From the NCBI RefSeq assembly GCF_013131805.1, contig NZ_JABJRC010000009.1, positions 1 through 64,000 on the forward strand: a stretch of DNA of 64,000 bases. Direction: 5' to 3'. The notes beneath the pieces are model-generated. The model was not told the DNA's origin. It worked only from the letters and a program-made list of their open reading frames with translations, and searched no databases. A program made the position numbers and the translations under genes. The stretch comes from Kribbella sandramycini (GTDB taxonomy: Bacteria > Actinomycetota > Actinomycetes > Propionibacteriales > Kribbellaceae). Within the stretch, counting starts at the first letter, position 1, and each line of letters opens with the position of its first letter. Below are positions 1 to 7,289 of the stretch, in pieces.

Positions 1-305
1 GCGACCACCGAGATCAGCGAGTAGAGCAGCGAGTTCAGCGTCCAGCGCGGGATGTTCGAGCTGGACAACACGTGCGCGAAGTTCTCGAAGGTCCAGGTCG
101 ACGGGTTGAACGCGCCGGGAAAGGTCTGGCCGCTGTCCGGCGCGAAGGCGACCAGCACCATCGCCGCGAACGGCAGGATCGTCACGATCGCGGTCAGCAG
201 CAGCAAGGTCGGCAGCGTCAGCCGGGCCACCGGCCGCGAGCCCTTCGACGACGGGCCGGCGCTCGACGGACGGCGTACCTTCGGGCGGTCGAGCAGGTTC
301 ACCAT
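1..305 (-). CDS. Carbohydrate ABC transporter permease, MalG type (partial, N-terminal part)
   Basis: Only the first 101 codons lie in the window; the rest runs off the left edge. The protein begins MVNLLDRPKVRR, has a basic cytoplasmic N-terminus, a first membrane helix (about residues 32-52, LTLPTLLLLTAIVTILPF) and then an extracellular stretch with WTFENFAHV, the usual spacing for the second permease of CUT1 sugar importers. Its ATG overlaps the TGA of the upstream permease gene (ATGA), so it is the third gene of a binding protein-permease-permease operon. It would form a heterodimeric channel with the neighbouring MalF-type subunit. The EAA loop that contacts the ATPase is outside the window. 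No ATPase gene is visible here. Confidence 0.85.
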   Translation of the reverse strand, partial: MVNLLDRPKVRRPSSAGPSSKGSRPVARLTLPTLLLLTAIVTILPFAAMVLVAFAPDSGQTFPGAFNPSTWTFENFAHVLSSSNIPRWTLNSLLYSLISVV

Positions 306-1237
306 CAGTCGTCCCTCCCGACGAGGCGGCGCTGGATCAGCGAGATCACCAGCACGATCAGGAAGAGCGCGATCCCGATCGCGCTGGCGTAACCGAAGTC
401 GAAGTACTTGAAACCGCTGTCGTAGAGGAAGTAGACGAGCGAGTAGCTGGAGCGGACCGGCCCGCCGCCGGTCATCACGTACATCGCGTCGAAGACCTGG
501 AACGAGCCGATCGTTTCGATCACCAGCACGAAGAACAGCACCGGCCGCAGCTGCGGCAGCGTGATGTAGCGGAACCGCTGCCAGGCCGAGGCGCCGTCGA
601 TCTGCGCGGCCTCCAGGTAGGACGCCGGGACGGCCTGCAGCCCGGCGAGCAGGATCAGCATCGAGTAGCCGAACCCCTTCCAGGCCGACGTCACCGCGAT
701 CGACGCGAGCACCGATCCGGAATCGCCGAGGAAGTCGACCGGGCCGATGCCGGCGAGGCCGAGGACGGCGTTCAGCAGGCCGTCCTCGACGTCGTAGATC
801 CAGCGCCAGATCACCGCGGCCAGCACGATGCTGGTCACGTAGGGGAGGAAGAAGACACCGCGGAAGAACCCGCGACGCCAGACCACCTGGTGCAGCAACA
901 TGGCGGTGCCCAGCGAGATGAGCACCGTCAGTGGAACGAAGATGAGGGTGTAGGTCAGCGTGACCAGCAGGCTCTGGTGGAACACGGAGTCCGTGACCAG
1001 CCTGGTGTAGTTGTCGAAGGCAATGAACTTCCAGCGCCCGCTGAGCCGGTAGTCGGTCAGCGAGAGCCAGAGCGCTCCGACCACCGGCAGGAACCGGAAG
1101 GCCAGGAACAGCAACAGCATCGGTGCCACGAACACCAGCCCGACCCACGCCCGGCGCCGCGGACCGTGCCGCCCCCTGAGCGGCGCGGGACGTGGCGTCC
1201 GGGCGCGGGAGCTCCGGCCGACGCCGACCTCGGTCAT
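305..1237 (-). CDS. Carbohydrate ABC transporter permease, MalF type
   Basis: A 310-residue inner-membrane permease of the CUT1 sugar importer class. After an Arg-rich N-terminus come about six membrane helices (first near residues 31-52, FVAPMLLLFLAFRFLPVVGA). The cytoplasmic EAA loop is clear near residue 210 (EAAQIDGASAWQRFRYITLP) and is the site that docks on the ATPase. The gene starts 1 nt after the binding-protein stop and overlaps the next permease by ATGA, so the three are one transcript. The substrate cannot be read from the sequence; the secreted beta-propeller gene sharing the same operator-like element suggests a polysaccharide breakdown product. That last point is inference. Confidence 0.9.
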   Translation of the reverse strand: MTEVGVGRSSRARTPRPAPLRGRHGPRRRAWVGLVFVAPMLLLFLAFRFLPVVGALWLSLTDYRLSGRWKFIAFDNYTRLVTDSVFHQSLLVTLTYTLIFVPLTVLISLGTAMLLHQVVWRRGFFRGVFFLPYVTSIVLAAVIWRWIYDVEDGLLNAVLGLAGIGPVDFLGDSGSVLASIAVTSAWKGFGYSMLILLAGLQAVPASYLEAAQIDGASAWQRFRYITLPQLRPVLFFVLVIETIGSFQVFDAMYVMTGGGPVRSSYSLVYFLYDSGFKYFDFGYASAIGIALFLIVLVISLIQRRLVGRDD

Positions 1238-1238
1238 C

Positions 1239-2495
1239 TCATCGGCCCAGGAGGGCGTTGGCCTGCTTGGCCGCGTCGTCGAGGGCCTGCTGCGGTGCCT
1301 TCTTACCGGTCAGAACGGCCTGGATCTCCACCGCGAGCAGTGACATCACCTGCCGGGCCGCCGTGTTCGGCTCCCCGGGGAAGGCGTACTGCAGCGAGTC
1401 CGCGAACTTCTGCGCGGTCGGGTCGGCGATCTCGGCCGTCGCGTCGGTGCGCGGGGTGAAGTAGCCGGTCGCCTTGCTCAGCGCCTGCATCTGTGCGGGC
1501 TGGATCATGAACGACACGAACTTCTTCGCGGCGCCGACATTCTCCGAGGCCGCGTTCACCGCAAGGCCGCCGGGGATGCCGTAGCCGACCTGCTTGGCGC
1601 CGGTCAGCGGCGTCCCGACCTCGAGGTTGCCCGCGCCCCAGGTCTTGGCCGCGGTCGCGGCGTTCGCCGGGGTCGCGGTGAAGGCCATCGCGACGGTGCC
1701 CTTGCCGAGCGGCTGGTTGTCGATCGCGTTCGCGTTGGTCAGCGCGCTCTTCGGGATCGCGCCCTCGTCGAACAGCGTCTTCAGGAAGGTCAGCGCCTCG
1801 ACCCCCGGCGGCTGGTTGAAGGCGACCGTCTTGCCGTCATCGGCGAAGACCTTGCCGCCGGCCTGCCAGAGCAGCGGGTAGAAGTTCAGGTTCAGCGTGG
1901 TCTCCGGCGAGGCGGAGTAGTCGAGGGTCGAGAAACCCGCGGCCTTGATCTTCGGCGCGGCCGCCTTGATCTCGTCCCAGGTGGCGGGCGGTTTGGCGAT
2001 CCCGGCCTTGGTCAGCACGGTCTTGTTGTAGATGGTGGTGGTGACGGTCTGGTAGATCGGCGCGGCGTACACCTTGCCGTCGACGGTCAGGCCCGGGATC
2101 GAGTTCGGCAGGAACTTCGCCTTGTCGGCCTCGACGACGTCGTCGATCGGCTCCAGCGAGCCGTTCTTGACGTACTGCGGCAACTGGTCGGGGATCTGCA
2201 GGACGACGTCCGGGCCCTTACGGCCGGCGAACGCGGTGGCGAGTTTCTCGTCGCGTTTGTCCCAGGGCTGCATCTCGAGTTTGAGGTCGACGTCGGTGTT
2301 CGCGGCCTCGAAGTCCTTCTCGACCTTCTCCCAGTACGCCGTACTCGCGGCCTGGTCGGCGATCACCGGATACATCCAGAGGGTGACGGCCTGCTTCTCG
2401 GAGCCGGAGCCGCCGCTGTCGCCGCAGGCGGCCAGCGCGGCGGTGAGGACAAGTGCTGTGAGTGGCGCCGCGACGCGGCGAACGGTGGATTTCAT
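1239..2495 (-). CDS. Extracellular sugar-binding lipoprotein of ABC importer
   Basis: A 418-residue family 1 extracellular solute-binding protein. It starts MKSTVRRVAAPLTALVLTAA and has a lipobox LAAC at about residues 24-27, so it should be lipid-anchored outside the membrane. The ATG at 2495 has a GGGGG Shine-Dalgarno 6 nt upstream; a TTG four codons earlier is less likely. It is the first gene of the operon with the two permeases. It would capture an oligosaccharide and deliver it to the permeases. A 20-bp dyad-containing element 49-68 nt upstream of the start recurs in front of the beta-propeller gene, so both are probably under one sugar-responsive repressor, not encoded in the window. 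Confidence 0.9.
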   Translation of the reverse strand: MKSTVRRVAAPLTALVLTAALAACGDSGGSGSEKQAVTLWMYPVIADQAASTAYWEKVEKDFEAANTDVDLKLEMQPWDKRDEKLATAFAGRKGPDVVLQIPDQLPQYVKNGSLEPIDDVVEADKAKFLPNSIPGLTVDGKVYAAPIYQTVTTTIYNKTVLTKAGIAKPPATWDEIKAAAPKIKAAGFSTLDYSASPETTLNLNFYPLLWQAGGKVFADDGKTVAFNQPPGVEALTFLKTLFDEGAIPKSALTNANAIDNQPLGKGTVAMAFTATPANAATAAKTWGAGNLEVGTPLTGAKQVGYGIPGGLAVNAASENVGAAKKFVSFMIQPAQMQALSKATGYFTPRTDATAEIADPTAQKFADSLQYAFPGEPNTAARQVMSLLAVEIQAVLTGKKAPQQALDDAAKQANALLGR

Positions 2496-2543
2496 CACAA
2501 CCCCCAAATGCCCGGGAGGGGCGAAAAGTTGAGTGACCCAATA

Positions 2544-2563
2544 ACGGTCAGGACCGAAAGTAA
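2544..2563 (-). promoter_or_regulatory. Candidate operator upstream of the sugar-binding protein gene
   Basis: The plus strand reads acggtcaggaccgaaagtaa. It contains a perfect dyad CGGTC-AG-GACCG. It matches 17 of 20 positions with the element at 4626-4645 and lies at a similar place, upstream of a minus-strand start. Both elements carry GAAAGTAA on the same side. I infer a shared repressor site; the regulator is unknown. Confidence 0.55.
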
Positions 2564-2582
2564 TAGGAAGGATTTTCTGCTG

Positions 2583-4598
2583 TCAACGCCCGATATCGAC
2601 TCGGAACAGTTCGGGCCCGTTGCTGAAGACCAGCCGCTGGCCACCCTGGACGGCGAGCCGTCGATGCGGGTGCTCCAGGTACAGCTTCGGCGTCTGCCAG
2701 CGGCCGGGCGCGATCCGGTAGATCTTGTTCAGGTCGATGCTGACGTACACCCCGTCCCGGGTCGCGACGATGTCACCGGTGGCGGTCGTCGTCCCCAGGG
2801 CGAAGGACCTCAGCACTGTCCCATGACGAGGGTCCAACTCGAACACGGTTTTACTGGCCACGCCCCACAGCCGGCCGTCCGGGCCGAAGGTCACCGACGA
2901 CACGGTCGGTGCCTTGGGCACCGGTACCGATTCCCACAGTTTCACGCCGCGGGCGACGTCCCAGGCGAAGACCGTGCCGGACTCGCGGGTGGGCTTCGTC
3001 GTCCCGAGGCCGCCGGTGATCGAGGTGCCGCCGTAGACGATGCCTTGGCGCGCGGTCAGCCCGAACACGCTCTCGTCCTGGACGACGTTGCGGTACGACG
3101 CCGTCTCACCGGTGCGCGGGTCGTGGATGGCCAGTGCCCCGCCCAGCCGATCGCCGTCCGGGACGGTGCCGACCGCGATCTTGCCGTTCACCTCGACCAG
3201 CGCCCGGGCGCGCATCTGCAGCACGGGTTTGAGGTTGACCGCGAGTTTCGGATTGTCCGGCGACCCAGGCGGGCCGGGCGCGTACTCCGGGCTGCTCCAG
3301 GCCTGGGCGGGGTTGTACGAATAGAGCCGGGCCTCGGGATACGTCCCGATCCAGACCCGGCCGTCGGCGGCCTCCAGGATGGCTTCGGTCTGCGAGAAGC
3401 GGTTGAACTGACCCACCCCGGTCTTCGGATCGGTCGCCGTGACCCCGCCGTTCAGGTAGCCGCCGGTGTAGATCAACTTGTCGCCACCCGATAGCGCCAA
3501 GATCTCGATCGGCTCCCGGCGGACGTCGGTCAGGAAGATCTCCGACTTGCCTGTCTGGGGGTTGTACCGGAACTCCTCGCCACGCCACAGCGTGCCGACC
3601 ACGCTGGTGCCGGGGTAGTCGGGCAGGCCGAGCTCGGCGAACCCGATCGAGCGCGCGTTCTGGATCCGGCCGGTGAACCTCAGGCCGGTCCCGGTCAGGG
3701 TCTTGGTGGCCGGGTCGTACTCACGCAGCTCACTCGCCTGGATGAAGTAGAGCTCGCCGTTCGCGCCGACCGGCGAGATGTCCAGGCCGTGTGCGAGCGG
3801 GATCTCGTCGACCCAGGTGCGGGACGCGATGTCCCAGACGTACATCGGCATCGGGAACGCGCCGCCGACCCGGATGTAGACCCGGCCGGCCCGGACGCTG
3901 AGGTCGTAGACCGACTTGAGCAGCGGGTCGCCGAGGTTCGGCGGCGACGGCAGCTCGGTCTTCGCGCCGGTCGCGGCGTCGATCTCCATGATGTGCGCGT
4001 CCGGGAGCGATCCGGTGTAGATCTTGCCGTTCGCGTAGCCGATGGATTTCACGTACGGCTGGCTGGCGAGCACCTTCCCGTAGTCGCGGATCGCGCCGGT
4101 GGTGTGGTCGAAGCGGAACATCCGGCCGCCGGGATAGGTGCCGCCGTACACATTGCCCTGCTCGTCGGTGGTGAGCGCCCAGATGAACGACTCGCTGGCC
4201 AGCGGGCGGCCGAGATCCTCGACGGAGGTCGCGCCGGGGCGGAGCCGATAGAGATGACCGTTGTTGTAGGTGCCGACGTACATCGTGCCGTCGGGGGTGG
4301 CGACCACGGTGTAGCTGCCCTCGGCGCCCGGCAGCGGAACGGACAGCAGGCTGGCGCCGTTCACCGGGTTGATCGCGTTCAGGTACGCCGGGGCGCCGGC
4401 CGAGATGTTCCAGATCGCGGTCTGCCCGTTCGGGCCGCGGGCGACGGTGCCGCCGATCAACAGGACGTCGGACAGCGGGACGCCGAGCGACACCGCCTCG
4501 GCTCGCGGTGGCGAGCCGCCGGAAGCGGTGGGGGCAGTCGGCGCGATGACCAGAGCGGTCGCGACTACCAGGGCCAGGAGCGGGCGGAATGATCGCAT
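2583..4598 (-). CDS. Secreted beta-propeller (WD40/PQQ-like repeat) protein
   Basis: A 671-residue protein with a signal peptide (MRSFRPLLALVVATALVIAP, Ala/Thr-rich cleavage region about residue 28). The body is built from repeated short blades with Gly-Tyr/Trp-Gly turns and DP.TG or DAATG strand ends, for example YGGTYPGGRMFRFDHTTG near residue 155, YTGSLPDAHIMEIDAATG near 195 and YTGGYLNGGVTATDPKTG near 375. Such proteins bind or cleave polysaccharides, or act as scaffolds; no catalytic residue can be named. It lies immediately upstream of the sugar importer operon on the same strand and has its own promoter region with the shared 20-bp element. I infer that it acts on the same glycan outside the cell. 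Family assignment is moderate. Confidence 0.75.
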   Translation of the reverse strand: MRSFRPLLALVVATALVIAPTAPTASGGSPPRAEAVSLGVPLSDVLLIGGTVARGPNGQTAIWNISAGAPAYLNAINPVNGASLLSVPLPGAEGSYTVVATPDGTMYVGTYNNGHLYRLRPGATSVEDLGRPLASESFIWALTTDEQGNVYGGTYPGGRMFRFDHTTGAIRDYGKVLASQPYVKSIGYANGKIYTGSLPDAHIMEIDAATGAKTELPSPPNLGDPLLKSVYDLSVRAGRVYIRVGGAFPMPMYVWDIASRTWVDEIPLAHGLDISPVGANGELYFIQASELREYDPATKTLTGTGLRFTGRIQNARSIGFAELGLPDYPGTSVVGTLWRGEEFRYNPQTGKSEIFLTDVRREPIEILALSGGDKLIYTGGYLNGGVTATDPKTGVGQFNRFSQTEAILEAADGRVWIGTYPEARLYSYNPAQAWSSPEYAPGPPGSPDNPKLAVNLKPVLQMRARALVEVNGKIAVGTVPDGDRLGGALAIHDPRTGETASYRNVVQDESVFGLTARQGIVYGGTSITGGLGTTKPTRESGTVFAWDVARGVKLWESVPVPKAPTVSSVTFGPDGRLWGVASKTVFELDPRHGTVLRSFALGTTTATGDIVATRDGVYVSIDLNKIYRIAPGRWQTPKLYLEHPHRRLAVQGGQRLVFSNGPELFRVDIGR

Positions 4599-4625
4599 GC
4601 GATTGCCTCCGGGGGTGCCGTATTT

Positions 4626-4645
4626 ACGGTCCTGTCCGAAAGTAA
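4626..4645 (-). promoter_or_regulatory. Candidate operator upstream of the beta-propeller gene
   Basis: The plus strand reads acggtcctgtccgaaagtaa, with an imperfect dyad CGGTC-CT-GTCCG. It is 28-47 nt upstream of the propeller start and matches the element at 2544-2563 at 17 of 20 positions. This is the only pair of sites of this kind that I noticed in the window. Confidence 0.55.
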
Positions 4646-4725
4646 GCGCCGAAGCCGTGGCGAAGTCAACGGCTCAGCGCGGATTGCCGCTTCTGGCAGG
4701 AACGGCTCGATTACGGCCGTGCCCG

Positions 4726-5307
4726 TTAGACCTGAGGCACCTTGGGGATCAGGTCCGTCAGCTGCTTGCGGGTGACGGCGAAGAAGCTGTCCGGCCGGTG
4801 CAGGGCGCGGTGGAAGGCAGCCAGCTCGACGGCGGACGCCGACGCGGAGAAGGTGCTGATCTCGGTCAGGTCGAGGCGGCGGTTGAAGAGGTGGACGGTG
4901 TCCCGCCAGCGATGCAGCATGCTGACCAGCTCGGCGTCCCGATGCAGGCCGATCGCGCCGGAGCCGAGCGCCGAGTCGACGGCCGAGACCACCAGCCGCG
5001 GGTACACCTGCCGGGTGTTCGGAGCCTGCGGCGAGAAGCGGTCGTCGTCCAGGAGCCGGGTGTTCTCCTGCAGCTCGCGCGCGACGGCTCGCAGTACTTC
5101 GGTACGTCGCTCTGCTTCAGCGGTGAGCCGCTCGACGAAGATGCCGGCCAGCCCGGCGACCAGGGTCAAGGAGTTCACGGCCGGCTCCCAGCGGGAGTTC
5201 TCCGGCCAGAAGAACCAGATCACGCCGAGCACGAAGGCCAGGCCGAGAAGCCCGTAGCTGACGACGGTGACGATCGTCCGCCGGGACGCCGCCCACCGCG
5301 ATCTCAT
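4726..5307 (-). CDS. Small membrane protein of unknown function
   Basis: A 193-residue protein with two membrane helices near the N-terminus (about residues 12-30, TVVSYGLLGLAFVLGVIWFF, and 41-57, VNSLTLVAGLAGIF). A long soluble C-terminal part follows, beginning with a charged, probably helical segment (ERLTAEAERRTEVLRAVARE). I recognise no family. Its ATG overlaps the stop codon of the upstream methyltransferase gene (ATGA at 5304-5307), so the two are translationally coupled and probably work together. The C-terminal domain should face the cytoplasm if both helices form a hairpin. Confidence 0.7.
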   Translation of the reverse strand: MRSRWAASRRTIVTVVSYGLLGLAFVLGVIWFFWPENSRWEPAVNSLTLVAGLAGIFVERLTAEAERRTEVLRAVARELQENTRLLDDDRFSPQAPNTRQVYPRLVVSAVDSALGSGAIGLHRDAELVSMLHRWRDTVHLFNRRLDLTEISTFSASASAVELAAFHRALHRPDSFFAVTRKQLTDLIPKVPQV

Positions 5308-6455
5308 CGCGCCCAGATGTCGTCGGCCAGGGTGTGGTCGGCCTCCTCGGCGCCCTCCGGCGCGAGCAGCAACAGCTCCAGGCCGAACGGGTTCGGCCGG
5401 CGCTGGTAGCGGAACTGGGACTGGATCGCCTCGACCGGCGTCAGCTTGCAGGCCGTCGTCAGCCGCTTCAGGCGAGCGGTGGAGTACTTGCGGGTGGTGT
5501 AGAGGCGGATCGTGTCGCCGACCGGCAGCGGGACCTCGGTGTGGTCGGGCAGGCCCATCCGGATCTCGGCGTCGGTGTCGTTCTGCCAGAGGATCTTCAC
5601 CAGCAGCGCGTCGTCGTCCTCGATCTCGCCGACGAACTTGACCCGCTCGTTCTCGATCTTGAGGTCGGTGTTGTAGCGCAGCGCGCTGGTCACGAACTCC
5701 GCGAAAGCGCGCGTCTGGTGGTACTCGTCGGCGGCGGCGTCCGCGCTGGCCTGGTCGAGGCGCGTCGTACTGGCGACCTCCAGGAGCAGGCGGTCCTGCG
5801 GGCGGAGCGCCTGGGCGATGAGGCGCAGCAGGTCCTCGTCGTCCTCGAAGTTGGCCAGGGTGTTACCGGTCAGGGTGTAGAGCAGCGGCTCGTCGTCGAC
5901 CAGCCGGCCGAGCATCTGGCCGAGCTCTTTCATGTTGTGGGCCAGCGAGAAGTCGAGCTGGACCGGTAGCACCTGCTCGATCGGGAACCGGGCGCTGCGG
6001 ACCGGCTCCACGGTGCCGAGCCGGAGCATCTCCGAGCTCATGTCGACCGGGACGTAGAACATGTTCGGGTTGCTGCGGCGCAGGTCCTCGAGGATCGTCC
6101 GGTCCTTGACACCGGTGCCGATGCCGAGGCTGACGAAGTGGTAGCCGCCCTTGTCGAGATGCGGCCGGACCTTGCGCCAGTGCCGCAGGAAGGACTCCGT
6201 GCCGGCCTTCATCACCAGGTAGAACGGGTCGCTGGTCGCGTTCGCCCAGGCGATCGTCGGGCCGATCCCCCAGTAGGAGAAGCCGGAGGTGATCTGCTTG
6301 CCGTCGCCGGTGGTCGAGACCGGGCCGCGCAGGTCGGCGGTCAGTGTCGCGAGCTTGTCGGTCTGATCCTCACCGGTCAGCACCAGCGACCACGTGAAGT
6401 CGTGGTCGGTCAGTGCCTTCTCGAGCCTGCGGATCACGTGTACCGGCTCAGTCAC
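5304..6455 (-). CDS. SAM-dependent methyltransferase, histidine-methyltransferase family (EgtD-like fold)
   Basis: A 383-residue protein resembling the histidine-specific SAM methyltransferase family (Methyltransf_33). The SAM-binding motif is SLGIGTGVKDRTIL, followed by a second strand FYVPVDMSSEML, both about residues 110-150; a later LTGNTLANFEDDEDLL matches the family's conserved Asn/Phe-rich strand. The GTG at 6455 is preferred over the GTG six codons upstream because GGAGGGG lies 8 nt before it. No EgtB, EgtA or EgtC partner is adjacent, so it is probably not the ergothioneine enzyme. The real substrate is unknown. It is coupled to a two-helix membrane protein. Confidence 0.7.
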   Translation of the reverse strand: MTEPVHVIRRLEKALTDHDFTWSLVLTGEDQTDKLATLTADLRGPVSTTGDGKQITSGFSYWGIGPTIAWANATSDPFYLVMKAGTESFLRHWRKVRPHLDKGGYHFVSLGIGTGVKDRTILEDLRRSNPNMFYVPVDMSSEMLRLGTVEPVRSARFPIEQVLPVQLDFSLAHNMKELGQMLGRLVDDEPLLYTLTGNTLANFEDDEDLLRLIAQALRPQDRLLLEVASTTRLDQASADAAADEYHQTRAFAEFVTSALRYNTDLKIENERVKFVGEIEDDDALLVKILWQNDTDAEIRMGLPDHTEVPLPVGDTIRLYTTRKYSTARLKRLTTACKLTPVEAIQSQFRYQRRPNPFGLELLLLAPEGAEEADHTLADDIWAR

Positions 6456-6533
6456 GTCTGGAACCCCTCCCACGGTGAGGTGGTCAGGTTACCGGTTACC
6501 GTCCGGCGCCGCAGGCCGGAAACCCCGCGCCGT

Positions 6534-6832
6534 CAGACGGCGGTGACTGCTTCGGCTTCGCGGCCTCTCAGGGGAACCAGTGCCGTCGGGCAGCGCGGTG
6601 TCGAGCGTGGGTGAGTGGAGGGCCGGGCGAGGTGCCGCGTGGCTGGTCCGAGCTATGTGCAGCCGTCAGACGGCGGTGACGGCTTCGGCTTCGCGGCCTC
6701 TCAGGGGAACCGGTGCCGTCGGGCAGCGCGGTGTCGAGCGTGGGTGAGTGGAGGGCCGGGCGAGGTGCCGCGTGGCTGGTCCGAGCTGTGTGCAGCCTTC
6801 AGACGGCGGTGACTGCTTCGGCTTCGCGGCCT
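6534..6832. repeat. 133-bp tandem repeat copying the 3' end of the cold-shock gene
   Basis: Two full 133-bp units (6534-6666 and 6667-6799) differ at only 4 positions. A third, partial copy (6800-6832) is the last 11 codons and stop of the cold-shock gene itself. Each full unit therefore carries, on the minus strand, a near-copy of the final 11 codons and stop followed by the same 100 nt of downstream DNA. 133 is not a multiple of 3, and the units have no plausible coding role. This also accounts for the 343-bp gap between the methyltransferase start and the cold-shock gene stop. Confidence 0.9.
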
Positions 6833-6999
6833 TTCGGGCCGTCGATGATGTCGAATTCGACGGGCTGGCCGTCTTCGAGGGTCTTGTAGCCGTCGGTGAC
6901 GATCTTGCTCCAGTGGACGAAGACGTCGTCCTGGCCGTCGACGGCGAGAAAGCCGTAACCCTTGTCGGCGTTGAACCACTTCACGGTGCCGCGCACCAT
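6799..6999 (-). CDS. Cold-shock protein, CspA family
   Basis: A 66-residue single-stranded nucleic-acid-binding protein with the complete cold-shock domain: GTVKWFNADKGYGFL (RNP1) and DVFVHWSKI (RNP2). The ATG at 6999 is chosen because CAGGAG precedes it and the family begins MxxGTVKWF; the longer open frame upstream is not homologous. The protein ends EAEAVTAV. It acts as an RNA chaperone and antiterminator in the family. The gene is monocistronic. Its 3' end has been duplicated downstream in two 133-bp copies, which may alter the 3' end of its mRNA. Confidence 0.95.
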   Translation of the reverse strand: MVRGTVKWFNADKGYGFLAVDGQDDVFVHWSKIVTDGYKTLEDGQPVEFDIIDGPKGREAEAVTAV

Positions 7000-7109
7000 C
7001 GGATACTCCTGTGACCACGGGACCCGCTGCACCCGGACCCCTCGGGTAACTTGCCCACCGGGAGCCCGATGAGCGCGCAACAGCCTAACTTACCGGTTGG
7101 TCGGACCGC

Positions 7110-7289
7110 TCAGCCGCGGTGGGCGGCGGCCAGGCCGACGGCGCCGGCGGCGAGCAGCAGGAGGGCGCCGGTGAGGCCGAGGTCCTTGGTCTGCAGGACG
7201 CCCTGCTCGTTCAGGAACCAGATCGTCGCGCCGCCGGACAGCACGGTGCCGGCGATGATCCCGGAGATATCGGGTTTCGGCTTCTTCAT
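7110..7289 (-). CDS. Small membrane protein coupled to PspC gene
   Basis: A 59-residue protein beginning MKKPKPDISGIIAG. Two hydrophobic segments (about residues 10-25 and 40-55, ALLLLAAGAVGLAAA) make it a likely two-helix membrane protein. The ATG overlaps the TGA of the upstream PspC-domain gene (ATGA at 7286-7289). This coupling, the clean frame and the hydrophobic pattern support it as real despite its size. The function is unknown; it may be an accessory subunit of the envelope-stress protein encoded just before it. Confidence 0.7.
   Translation of the reverse strand: MKKPKPDISGIIAGTVLSGGATIWFLNEQGVLQTKDLGLTGALLLLAAGAVGLAAAHRG

Noticed and set aside
6615..7018. Open frames of 65-105 codons across the 133-bp repeats
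   Set aside because: They arise from GC-rich third-position bias and repeat; the unit length is not a multiple of 3 and no frame has homology or a ribosome-binding site.
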